From contig DJMJ01000032.1 of NCBI GenBank assembly GCA_002435325.1, positions 3,074-67,073 on the forward strand: a DNA stretch of 64,000 nucleotides, in the 5' to 3' direction. This stretch comes from Nitrospira sp. UBA6493. Lineage in GTDB: Bacteria > Nitrospirota > Nitrospiria > Nitrospirales > Nitrospiraceae. This document shows positions 32,387 to 40,667 of the stretch, piece after piece. The notes under the pieces were generated by a model. That model did no database searches and was not told where the DNA came from. It saw nothing but the letters and a program-made list of their open reading frames with translations. The position numbers and the translations under genes were made by a program. Every line of letters starts with the position of its first letter. The first letter of the stretch is position 1.

Positions 32387-34902
32387 TCACACCACAGCCC
32401 GCACAACCTCCCCTCGTACAACAAGGCACCAGGTGGGGTCTGAAGACCAAGCTGATTCTCTCGATGCTCTTTGTCGGCGTCGTTCCGCTCGTCGTCGGGT
32501 TGGGCATGGCCTTCTGGCAAGGATCGCAAGAGATTCGCGACGTCAACGGAGAGAGCTTCAAAGCGCTGGCCACCGAGGCGGCCAGAAATCTCGACCTGCT
32601 GGTGGCGGACGAAGTGGCCCGCACCGCGCATATTGCCAATGATCCTCTAGTCATCCGGGAACTTGAGCGCCGGCGGGATGCCCATCCAACACACCCCGCC
32701 AACGGACCGCTCCCGATTGATACCGATACAGAGGCCCGATGGGTCGCACGCGATCCCGGCATCGTGACGCAGATTAACGGGAGCCCCCTCGCCTCTCTTT
32801 TACAAGAGTACTACACCGGCACACGAAACACCTCCGATCAACTCCTTCCCCAAGTAGTCCGTTCGGCCACCAAGATGCTCTTTCTCACCGACATTCACGG
32901 CACCCTGGTGGCCTCCATGACCACCAAGCCGGGCTATCGGCACAGCCAGACCCCCTGGTGGCAAGGGGCCTACAACAAGGGCGTGGGGAAGCTGTACATC
33001 GAAGACGTCCATTTCAACACACAGACAGACGCCTACGTCTTCACGATTTCCATGCCCGTCATGGACAACCTGCGCTACGAAGTGGTCGGCGTGCTGCATC
33101 GCGTGATCGACGCCAAAGAGTTCTTTGCTCCCTCCACCCATGTGATCCGGTTTGGGAAAACCGGCCATGTCATGTTGATCGACAACCGGGGGATCGTCAT
33201 TAGCTGCCCCATTCTGCCCACCGGCATCGCGTTGTCTGACAAGCGTCTGGCTCCGCTCATCACCCCGCTCCAGCCCGGGTGGGTCGAAGCCTCCAGCGAC
33301 GGGCACGGAGGCCAGACCGAATCAATCATCGGATTTGCGCCGCTACCGGAAACCAGCCGAGCCACGAACGGCTGGCTCGGCGGCGGTTCCTGGCATTCGT
33401 TCGTCTGGCAATCCTCCGACGAGCTGTTCGCCCCCATTCAACATTTGTTTATCTGGATGATCGTCTTCGGCAGCGTGGCCATCGCGCTTCTTGTCGTGCT
33501 CGGCTATGTTGCCGCCAGCCGCATCGTCAGGCCAGTGCGTACGTTGCAACTAGCGGCGCAGGCTATCGGACGAGGCGAACTCCGGACCACCATCGACATC
33601 CGCACCGGCGACGAACTGCAGGATCTCGCCGACGAATTCAACCGCATGAATACACAGCTGGAAGCCGCCTTTGCCGGGCTCACCGACCAGGTGACCCTCA
33701 AAACCCAAGAGGTCACGTACCTCCAACGGTCTACGGATCAAATCCTGGACGCTGTGCCCACCCCCATCATTTTGCTCAATACCCTGGATTCGGTCCAGTA
33801 TATGAATCACGCGGCGCGCGCAGCGTTCCATCTTGCGCCGGAAACCGCCCTGCCATTCTCGCTGGCCACATTGCGTCCGCTCAGCGCCATCGTGCAGACA
33901 CATGTGCAGCAAAACCTCAGCGAAAAAGGCTCCGGCCCTCCCGCGCCCCTCCCCCAAAACCAGGGCACAGAACCGCGAGACCCTCTCGCTCCAGCCTCTG
34001 GCCGAGAGCCCGCACAGGCCAACTCCCGATCGGAACTGCAGATCGGGCCACGCACCTACCACTATCAGTGGTTCCGCCTCCCGAGCCGCCCGGGCGTAGA
34101 CCCGCGCATTGGATTGGTGCTGCGCGACACCACCGACGAAAGCCGGATGCAGGATCAGCTCATTCAGGCGGAAAAGTCCGGCAGTCTTGGAGTGCTGACC
34201 GCTGGTATTGGACACGAGCTGAACAATCCGCTGTTCGGCATTGTCGGCCTCGGAGAAGCTATTCTGGACGAGACCGACCTTTCTCGCGCCCAGGCCCATG
34301 CCCGCGATATTGTCGCGCAGGGCCAGCGCATGGCCGCCATCATCCGCGACTTCACCGGGATCGCCACACGAGAGCGTACAAATCAGCGCATCCCCGTGTG
34401 CCTGGAAGAGACGATCGACCTGGCGCTCGCCGCCATGCATACCGCCGCAGACATGCGGCAGATCACGATCGAAAAACTCTTCACAGGCAACACCATGGTA
34501 CTGGCGCACCCGGATCAGCTCCGGCAAGCCGTGATGAATTTATTCATGAATGCGGTGCAGGCCATGAAAGGCAGCGGCACACTGCGCGTCAGTACAACGG
34601 TGACCGATCAACTTGCCACCACCGAAATTTCCGATACAGGTCCTGGGATTGCCCCGCAACATCTGGCAAAAATTTTCGATCCGTTTTTCACCACCAAGGA
34701 GCAAGGGGAGGGATCGGGCTTAGGCCTGACCGTTGCCCGCCGCATCATCCGGACATTCGGTGGAGACCTCCGGATTGACAGTCGTGAAGGACAGGGCACG
34801 ACCTGCCTCATGACTCTGCCGGCGATTCTCCCCGCCCCTCCCAAGGAGGATTTATGGACCCCGTCCGCACCGCGCTCGGAGCCGCAGCCGTCACGTTCGT
34901 GA
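32383..34902 (+). CDS. Membrane histidine kinase (dCACHE-HAMP-PAS-HisKA-HATPase)
   Basis: 839 residues. TM1 is at 22-44, a periplasmic double-CACHE-like region at about 50-340, TM2 at 354-376, HAMP from 376 (RIVRPVRTLQLAAQAIGRGE), PAS at about 450-590 with a Pro/Gly-rich insertion (515-550). HisKA carries His611 in GIGHELNNPLFGIVG. HATPase has DTGPGIAPQ and GEGSGLGLTVARRI. It overlaps the Rossmann kinase by 4 nt and overlaps the following haem-protein gene by 49 nt, so the three are translated as a unit. The insertion in PAS is unusual. Confidence 0.92.
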   Translation: MITPQPAQPPLVQQGTRWGLKTKLILSMLFVGVVPLVVGLGMAFWQGSQEIRDVNGESFKALATEAARNLDLLVADEVARTAHIANDPLVIRELERRRDAHPTHPANGPLPIDTDTEARWVARDPGIVTQINGSPLASLLQEYYTGTRNTSDQLLPQVVRSATKMLFLTDIHGTLVASMTTKPGYRHSQTPWWQGAYNKGVGKLYIEDVHFNTQTDAYVFTISMPVMDNLRYEVVGVLHRVIDAKEFFAPSTHVIRFGKTGHVMLIDNRGIVISCPILPTGIALSDKRLAPLITPLQPGWVEASSDGHGGQTESIIGFAPLPETSRATNGWLGGGSWHSFVWQSSDELFAPIQHLFIWMIVFGSVAIALLVVLGYVAASRIVRPVRTLQLAAQAIGRGELRTTIDIRTGDELQDLADEFNRMNTQLEAAFAGLTDQVTLKTQEVTYLQRSTDQILDAVPTPIILLNTLDSVQYMNHAARAAFHLAPETALPFSLATLRPLSAIVQTHVQQNLSEKGSGPPAPLPQNQGTEPRDPLAPASGREPAQANSRSELQIGPRTYHYQWFRLPSRPGVDPRIGLVLRDTTDESRMQDQLIQAEKSGSLGVLTAGIGHELNNPLFGIVGLGEAILDETDLSRAQAHARDIVAQGQRMAAIIRDFTGIATRERTNQRIPVCLEETIDLALAAMHTAADMRQITIEKLFTGNTMVLAHPDQLRQAVMNLFMNAVQAMKGSGTLRVSTTVTDQLATTEISDTGPGIAPQHLAKIFDPFFTTKEQGEGSGLGLTVARRIIRTFGGDLRIDSREGQGTTCLMTLPAILPAPPKEDLWTPSAPRSEPQPSRS

Positions 34903-35447
34903 TCGGAAGCTTAGTGGGAACCCCATTCGCTCCGCTGGCAAAAGAACCACCCGGTGTTCAAGGCATCTCGCCCGAAAAGGTTGCCGACTATGTCTACGCC
35001 ATCCTCCAGGCCGACCGGACGATTTACACCACCCAGGTAGTCATGCGCATGCAGGAAAAAGGCATCGTCAAGGCCAGCGAACATTGGGAGCAGGATAATG
35101 CGCTGCCGCTGCCAGCCCAGTTTCTGCAACATTCGGGGCGGCTCGTTGCCGAAAGCGGACGCGGCATCCGATACCGGCTGATCGGACGCTCCCCGATCTA
35201 TCAACGCAACGCCCCCGCCACCGATTTTGAACGAAACGCGCTGGATGCGCTTACCCGCCAGCCGGATCAGCCGGTCAGGGGCCTGGTCACGAGCGGGAAA
35301 AAACAGTTTTTCCAAGCCATCTACGCTGATCGCGCCGTTTCTCCGACCTGTCTCACCTGTCACAATAGCCATCCGCTGAGCCCTAAACGGGACTTCAAGC
35401 TGAACGATGTCATGGGAGCGATCGCGATCACGATTCCACTGGAGTAA
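34854..35447 (+). CDS. Tll0287-like (DUF3365) periplasmic c-type haem protein
   Basis: 197 residues. An N-terminal hydrophobic signal segment (ALGAAAVTFVIGSLVG) is followed by the Tll0287/DUF3365 fold: YVYAILQADRTIYTTQVVMR, GRGIRYRLIGRSPIYQRNAP, and the haem-binding CLTCHNSHP with Cys166, Cys169 and His170. The end DVMGAIAITIPLE is typical of the domain. It is usually found as the sensor part of kinases; here it is a separate protein. AAGGAGGATTT precedes its ATG inside the end of the kinase gene, with 49 nt overlap. It probably binds haem in the periplasm and feeds redox or gas signals to the upstream kinase. Confidence 0.88.
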   Translation: MDPVRTALGAAAVTFVIGSLVGTPFAPLAKEPPGVQGISPEKVADYVYAILQADRTIYTTQVVMRMQEKGIVKASEHWEQDNALPLPAQFLQHSGRLVAESGRGIRYRLIGRSPIYQRNAPATDFERNALDALTRQPDQPVRGLVTSGKKQFFQAIYADRAVSPTCLTCHNSHPLSPKRDFKLNDVMGAIAITIPLE

Positions 35448-35525
35448 AGAACAGAACAGCCGCCATGACGCAATGCGCGGAGTAGAAGGACGCGGTCTTT
35501 TCATGATGGCCGCGTGTCGTGAGGG

Positions 35526-36620
35526 TCAGACCGAAGCCTGAGAAGGCGGCGCCGCAGGAACCGGCGCATAGTACTCTTCCCGATAAATTTGCACCGCCGT
35601 CATAACGAGGCTGATGATGATCGGGCCGACGAAGAGCCCGAGCAGCCCATATAACGCCAGTCCGCCAAGCACGGACAGCACCAGCAGCAACACAGGAATC
35701 TGCACCTCCTGCCCGATGAGCCAGGGCCGGAGAAACTGATCGACCATCGAGACAACGCCGACTCCCCACACCAGCATTCCCACAGCCTTCCCGACCGCTC
35801 CGACCCAGAACAGATACAGCACGACCGGCCCCCAGACCAATGCCGTGCCCCCGAAGGGAATCGGCGCCAGCACAATCGTCAGCGCCGTGAGCACCACCGG
35901 AAACGGAACCGACAAGACCAGGTAGGCCAGCCCGGCCAGTCCACCCTGCACCATGGCCGTCACCAACATCCCCTTCACCACCGCCCGCACGGTCTGGTCC
36001 AACCGAGCCACGATCTTCTGTTTATGCGACTCGTCCATCGGAATCAATTCGTACAGCCCAGCCAACCAGCGCGCGCCGTCTTTGAGCAAAAAGAACAGCA
36101 CCAAGAGCATGATGAAAAAATTGCTCACGAGCACCACGGCATTTTTGAGCAAATCCCCCATCTGACTCACAAAGAATTGGCTCAGCCACTTGGCCCCGGC
36201 CATCACCGAGTCCTCCATCGACAAGACTTGCAGTTTCTCAGCCGTCACGAGCGACCGCAGCCAGTTGCCGATCAGCGGCACAGAGGCCACACGCTCCGGC
36301 AATTGCTGAAGCCCCCCGGCGACGATCCACTCGCGCATCGCCTGCTCCACCACCCCTGCTTCACCGACCAGCAACGCGCTCATCCACACCAAGGGCACAA
36401 CGACCACCGTCAACACTCCGAACGTCAGACACCCGGCCGCCAGCGCCTCACGACCCCCTGTCATCTGCGTGACTCGTCGATGAAGCGGAAACACCCAATG
36501 GGCCAGCAATGCGGCCCACAGGGCCGGAAAGAGAAACGGCTGGAGGATGAGCCCAATCTGGTAGAGGAGCAGCGCCAGGAGCGCAAAAAACACGGCGGTA
36601 AAGAGTTGGGGACGAGTCAT
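35526..36620 (-). CDS. AI-2E (PerM/YdiK) family transporter
   Basis: 364 residues from ATG 36620. There are eight or so membrane helices and a central soluble region. FLFPALWAALLAHWVFPLHRR, VSNFFIMLLVLFFLLKDG and FPVVLTALTIVLAPIPFGG are family blocks, ending with SVLGGLALYGLLGLFVGP. The family includes the AI-2 exporter TqsA and Na+/H+ antiporter members, so the substrate is open. It follows bactofilin on the same strand with a 138-bp gap and is convergent with the haem-protein gene; a weak 6-bp stem lies between the two stops. Confidence 0.88.
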   Translation of the reverse strand: MTRPQLFTAVFFALLALLLYQIGLILQPFLFPALWAALLAHWVFPLHRRVTQMTGGREALAAGCLTFGVLTVVVVPLVWMSALLVGEAGVVEQAMREWIVAGGLQQLPERVASVPLIGNWLRSLVTAEKLQVLSMEDSVMAGAKWLSQFFVSQMGDLLKNAVVLVSNFFIMLLVLFFLLKDGARWLAGLYELIPMDESHKQKIVARLDQTVRAVVKGMLVTAMVQGGLAGLAYLVLSVPFPVVLTALTIVLAPIPFGGTALVWGPVVLYLFWVGAVGKAVGMLVWGVGVVSMVDQFLRPWLIGQEVQIPVLLLVLSVLGGLALYGLLGLFVGPIIISLVMTAVQIYREEYYAPVPAAPPSQASV

Positions 36621-36758
36621 GCGGATCGTCGGCTCAGGTGGAGGCACCCGTCGTTGATAGCAGATCTAGTGCCGGTTGTCATCGCAGGAAGGCCTGACAC
36701 CGCAGAAAATCGAGAGGCCGCGAAAGGCACGTGCACCCCAAAACCGGCATCGCGCACG

Positions 36759-37199
36759 TTACAATTCGGACTCTTTTCCGATAAGGGCCACCGGCCGAGG
36801 CCGGGAACTCGCCGGGTCGCGCATATGAGCCGGCTGTCGCGGCGCTTCCTCGGGCCAGGTCGTGACGCCCATATCGCTCGTTCCCTGAAACTTGGCCCCC
36901 TCCTCCATCGCAAACAACGGCGCACGCACTTCACCCATCAACAGGCCCGTTTTGAGCAGTTGCACCCGCTCGCTCGCAGTCACTGTCGCCTTGATGCGGC
37001 CGCTGCTGATCAGCACACCGGCCGTAATCGTACCTTTCACAACCCCGTCTTCTCCGACAATGACCTGTCCTTTGGTATAAATGTCGCCTTCAAGGCGGCC
37101 ATCGATGCGCACCGTGCCATCGACGCGAATTTCACCCTTCAGCTCAACCCCTTTGGCCAATAGCGTAATGTTGCCGTCATCAAATCCGTTCTTTTTCAT
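36759..37199 (-). CDS. Bactofilin
   Basis: 146 residues. It has the bactofilin beta-helix core, with repeats of G(E/T)-x-hydrophobic pattern: GEIRVDGTVRIDGRLEGDI, KGQVIVGEDGVVKGTITAG and SERVQLLKTGLLMGEVRAP. A disordered Pro-rich C-tail follows (from about 105). Bactofilins form cytoskeletal filaments that position cell-wall enzymes; the PBP1B-like gene is directly upstream, which fits. Start MKKNGFDDGNITLLAKGVEL is typical. Confidence 0.92.
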   Translation of the reverse strand: MKKNGFDDGNITLLAKGVELKGEIRVDGTVRIDGRLEGDIYTKGQVIVGEDGVVKGTITAGVLISSGRIKATVTASERVQLLKTGLLMGEVRAPLFAMEEGAKFQGTSDMGVTTWPEEAPRQPAHMRDPASSRPRPVALIGKESEL

Positions 37200-37310
37200 A
37201 GCCGGTCCCCTTTACCAAGATTCGCACCACAGAATACCCCAGGACGGCAGGGATACCTAGCAGTTTGTGGAAACAGCCCGCGCCCTGATCCACCGGAGCC
37301 GCGCCGATTA

Positions 37311-39599
37311 CTAGAATCCAAACGTCTGCTTGAGACGCTCCCACAGTCCGCCGCCATGCACCTCGCAAAAAACCGTCGGCTCCGTCCCTTCAATAAACAC
37401 TTCCGTCACCCGTTCGGGACATTGCGACGTCGCCAACTGCCCGGTACGGGGATCGATCGTCCGTGAGATAATCCCTGTGGGCGCCTCAAAATCTGGGGCA
37501 TCTTCCGGAACCAAATGGCGTGCCAAAGCCACCCAAATCGGCAATGCCGCTTGTGATCCCGTCAGCCGGATCGGCCGTTCATCATCGAATCCCACCCAAA
37601 CGCCAATTACAAGGTCCGTCGTATAGCCGACGAACCAGGCATCGTGATAGCCATCCGTCGTCCCGGTTTTGCCAGCCACCGGCCCACGCAATCCAAGACT
37701 CCTTACTTTGGTACCGGTTCCGCGATCGACGACGCCCTTCAGGATTGAGGTCAGAAGATAGGCTTCCTGCGCGGAGGTCGCTTGCTGCCGATCCAGCACC
37801 GGGCTCCACAGCGTTTCGCCGGTGTCACGCGTCACACGCGTCAACGCGACAGGCCGCACGACCACCCCCTCATCGGCCAATCCGCCGTAGGCAGCCGTGA
37901 TCTCCAGCAAGGAGACCGATGCGCTCCCCAGCGCCACGGACAAATTCTCCGGCAACGCCCCTTGCAGGCCAAACCGGCGCAGCGTGGCAGTGAATTTCGA
38001 CATCCCGACCGATTGGGCCGCCCGCACCGCCGGAATGTTCAGCGACTGCTCCAGCGCCGCCCGCACCGTCACCGGACCGTGAAACTGCCGGTCGTAATTC
38101 TGCGGAGACCAGGGAGCCGCCCCGGCGTCGAATGTCACCGGCTCATCGGCCAGCAACGTCGCCGGCGTGAGCCCCGCCTCGCCTGCCGCGCGACTGGCCT
38201 CAAAGCCGGCCAAGTACACAAACGGTTTGAAGAGCGACCCGGCCTGCCGCCGCGCCTGCACTGCGCGATTGAATTGACTGGTCCGATAGTCACGTCCGCC
38301 CACCATGGCCAGCACATGGCCCGTACGCGCCTCCAGCACCAGCACCGCGCCTTGCAGCGGCGCCTCCCCTTGCGTCAACGCCGGATACGTGCGCTCCAGC
38401 TTGGCCAAGCCATTCAGCAGCGCCTCAGCCGCCAATTGCTGCACATGCGCATCGAGCGTGGAATACAGGCGCGCCCCTTCGGGAACGCCGGGCCCCATTC
38501 CCTCTTCCACCTGCCGCAGCAAGTAATCGACAAAGTAGGGCGCATCCGTCAGCACATCTTGCGGCAGCGCCACCTGTACCGGACGATTGACCGCCTGCAC
38601 CCACGCCTCGTCCGAAAGCAGTCCCTCTTCATGCAGCCGGCGCAGCACCACATTCCGCCGCTGCGTGGCCTGCTCCAGATTCTTTGTGGGGGAATAGGCA
38701 TTGGGCCCCTTGATCAGTCCGGCAATCAGCGCAATTTCTTCGACGGATAAGGCATCGAGCGGCTTTCCAAAATACCGGTGCGCCGCTTCGCCGACGCCAT
38801 AAATCGACACCGACCCGGCCTGGCCCAAATAAATTTCATTGAGATAGCTTTCGAGGATTTCCTCTTTCCGATACTTGCACTCCATCACCAACGCCGCGAC
38901 CACCTCGCGCAGCTTCCGCTCCATCGTCCGCTGCGGGGAGTAGAAGAGATTCTTGGCCAGCTGCTGCGTAATCGTGCTGCCGCCCTGTACCACCCCGCCA
39001 CGCGTCACATTGGCCCACAGCGCCCGGCCAACGGCCACAGGATCGATCCCATAGTGGGAAAAGAACCGGCGGTCTTCGACCGCCAACACCGTCTTGATCA
39101 GGACGGGCGGGATCTGGCGGTATGGAATCCATTCACGAAGCTGGCGGGAGCTGCCGCGCATACCGCTCAACAAGGGCGGTTCGAGCAAGACAAAGGGAAG
39201 CGATTCCTCCTCTTGGACCGACAGGACATTGGCAATCACCCCGTCGGCAACGTCCAAACGCACATGCCGTGCAGGACTATGCGTATCCTCCTGCGCCCGG
39301 ATGTACAGGTCAAATCCGGTGGGATCCGTCGCATAGTCACCGGGAGCCTGCACGGTGAGCACCTCCTGGTAGCCCAGCCGATGCAGCCGGTCGAGCAAAC
39401 CCGATTCGGCCACATGCACACCGGGCTTGAGCAAAAACGGCGCGCCGTAAATCAGCAACGGCGGATGCTCATCGCTCTTGGGCAGCGCGAGGGTTGTCGC
39501 CAGCATCGCGCCATACCCAAGGAGCGTCAGACAGGCCAGCCCAAGAAGGGCTCCGACTCCACCCATTGTCCACTTCATCCAGCGGCCATGCAGGCGCAT
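37311..39599 (-). CDS. mrcB: Class A penicillin-binding protein, PBP1B-like (transglycosylase-transpeptidase)
   Basis: 762 residues from ATG 39599, where TAAGGAGAGGGTG lies before it. One N-terminal membrane anchor (VGALLGLACLTLLGYGAML). Next comes a UB2H-like segment (FLLKPGVHVAESGLLDRLHR), which marks PBP1B rather than 1A. Glycosyltransferase domain has EDRRFFSHYG and GGSTITQQLAKNLFYSP. Transpeptidase domain has Ser in AGSLFKPF (SxxK), SLN, and KTGTTDGYHDAWFVGY. It builds and cross-links peptidoglycan at the inner membrane. Bactofilin follows 111 bp on, same strand. Confidence 0.93.
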   Translation of the reverse strand: MRLHGRWMKWTMGGVGALLGLACLTLLGYGAMLATTLALPKSDEHPPLLIYGAPFLLKPGVHVAESGLLDRLHRLGYQEVLTVQAPGDYATDPTGFDLYIRAQEDTHSPARHVRLDVADGVIANVLSVQEEESLPFVLLEPPLLSGMRGSSRQLREWIPYRQIPPVLIKTVLAVEDRRFFSHYGIDPVAVGRALWANVTRGGVVQGGSTITQQLAKNLFYSPQRTMERKLREVVAALVMECKYRKEEILESYLNEIYLGQAGSVSIYGVGEAAHRYFGKPLDALSVEEIALIAGLIKGPNAYSPTKNLEQATQRRNVVLRRLHEEGLLSDEAWVQAVNRPVQVALPQDVLTDAPYFVDYLLRQVEEGMGPGVPEGARLYSTLDAHVQQLAAEALLNGLAKLERTYPALTQGEAPLQGAVLVLEARTGHVLAMVGGRDYRTSQFNRAVQARRQAGSLFKPFVYLAGFEASRAAGEAGLTPATLLADEPVTFDAGAAPWSPQNYDRQFHGPVTVRAALEQSLNIPAVRAAQSVGMSKFTATLRRFGLQGALPENLSVALGSASVSLLEITAAYGGLADEGVVVRPVALTRVTRDTGETLWSPVLDRQQATSAQEAYLLTSILKGVVDRGTGTKVRSLGLRGPVAGKTGTTDGYHDAWFVGYTTDLVIGVWVGFDDERPIRLTGSQAALPIWVALARHLVPEDAPDFEAPTGIISRTIDPRTGQLATSQCPERVTEVFIEGTEPTVFCEVHGGGLWERLKQTFGF

Positions 39600-39877
39600 C
39601 ACCCTCTCCTTAGCGACCACGAACGCGCTGTCAGCGTCACTGAAGAATTCACTAGTCCGATAAATTCCTCGATGAGTTTCGTCTGGTTACCGGCGTCTTG
39701 AACTCTCATTGAATATTCAACCACTTGCACCATCACTCCTCTCTTTCGCATTGGATCATCGATCCCTCTCCCCCTCTTCCGAGGTAACTCGTCCGGGTCT
39801 TACAATTCTCGACGGATCCGCTATTCTCATGTGGACATCGAATACGTGTTCGGAACTTTCACCATAAGGAGCATGAC
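39600..39877. other. Divergent intergenic region, no gene seen
   Basis: About 278 bp between the PBP start (leftwards) and the small zinc-ribbon gene (rightwards). It should hold both promoters. AT content is higher than in neighbours around 39700-39740. I find no ORF with a ribosome-binding site other than AAGGAGCATGAC just before 39878, and no clear hairpin. Confidence 0.4.
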
Positions 39878-40129
39878 ATGACCTGTTCACGCTGCTGCGG
39901 CCTGATGATCAAGGACCATTATATGGACCATGAGGGCACCTCCGGCTACACTTGGATGAGTGCCTGGCGCTGCATGAATTGCGGCCATGTCCACGACACG
40001 ACCATCGAGCGAAACCGCCGGACCCCGCAGGCTCACACACCGGCACTGGTCATGATGAGCACCGACTCCGACTACACCGATGAAGACGTCCATTTGGGAG
40101 CGGAAACGATCGTCGCCCAGGCGGCCTGA
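39878..40129 (+). CDS. Small zinc-ribbon-like protein
   Basis: 83 residues. CSRCCGLM at the N-terminus and CMNCGHVHD at 32-40 make a CxxC...CxxC zinc ribbon; the rest is polar and probably disordered. TAAGGAGCATGAC precedes the ATG. It lies 42 bp before a receiver gene on the same strand, so the two may be cotranscribed. Function unknown. Confidence 0.72.
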   Translation: MTCSRCCGLMIKDHYMDHEGTSGYTWMSAWRCMNCGHVHDTTIERNRRTPQAHTPALVMMSTDSDYTDEDVHLGAETIVAQAA

Positions 40130-40170
40130 GCACATCATCTTCGTGACGGATTATCCAGGGAGCATCTGAC

Positions 40171-40533
40171 ATGGCCTCGATTCTCATCGTAGACGACGAA
40201 GAACCCATTCGGCAGCTCCTTCGCTCCATACTGGAAGGGGATGGCCATCAGGTGCTCGAAGCAGCCGACGGACAGGAAGGGCTCACCCTCTATCGCCAAG
40301 CGCCGACCGATCTGGTGATCACAGACATCGTGATGCCCGAACGGGACGGCATGGAAGTCACCCTCGAACTCACACGCGAGTTTCTGGACGCCAAAGTCAT
40401 CGCCATGACCGGCGCTTCGGGCGGACAAAACTTTCTCAACGTCGCCAAACTCTTCGGCGCCCGTCAGCTACTCCAAAAGCCGTTTGGCCTCCAAGATGTC
40501 CGTACCGCGGTCAATTATACGCTGACGCATTAG
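40171..40533 (+). CDS. Stand-alone response-regulator receiver
   Basis: 120 residues, receiver domain only: ILIVDDEEPIRQLL, phospho-Asp in VITDIVMPERDG, Thr in IAMTGASGG, Lys in LLQKPFG. No output domain. It could serve the window's histidine kinases (two at 31-35 kb, one hybrid at 14-17 kb) or chemotaxis-like control. CAGGGAGCATCTGAC precedes the ATG. Confidence 0.92.
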   Translation: MASILIVDDEEPIRQLLRSILEGDGHQVLEAADGQEGLTLYRQAPTDLVITDIVMPERDGMEVTLELTREFLDAKVIAMTGASGGQNFLNVAKLFGARQLLQKPFGLQDVRTAVNYTLTH

Positions 40534-40667
40534 CCCCGGCACGCCCTAGCCAGGAACAACCCATCCTTGCTACACTGATGGGTAGAGAAACCCTCTCCCA
40601 ACTCGGGACTGCTCTCCACGACAACATCTGTTGCCTCGTCACCGAATAACACTCGACGGGATTGTCT

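Noticed and set aside
35489..35516. ACGCGG/CCGCGT stem between the haem-protein and AI-2E genes
   Set aside because: Only 6 bp with a 14-base loop and no T-run; too weak to call a terminator.
36024..37163. 379-codon plus-strand open frame across the AI-2E and bactofilin genes
   Set aside because: It crosses two real genes on the other strand, with His/Arg/Gln-rich text and no family motif.
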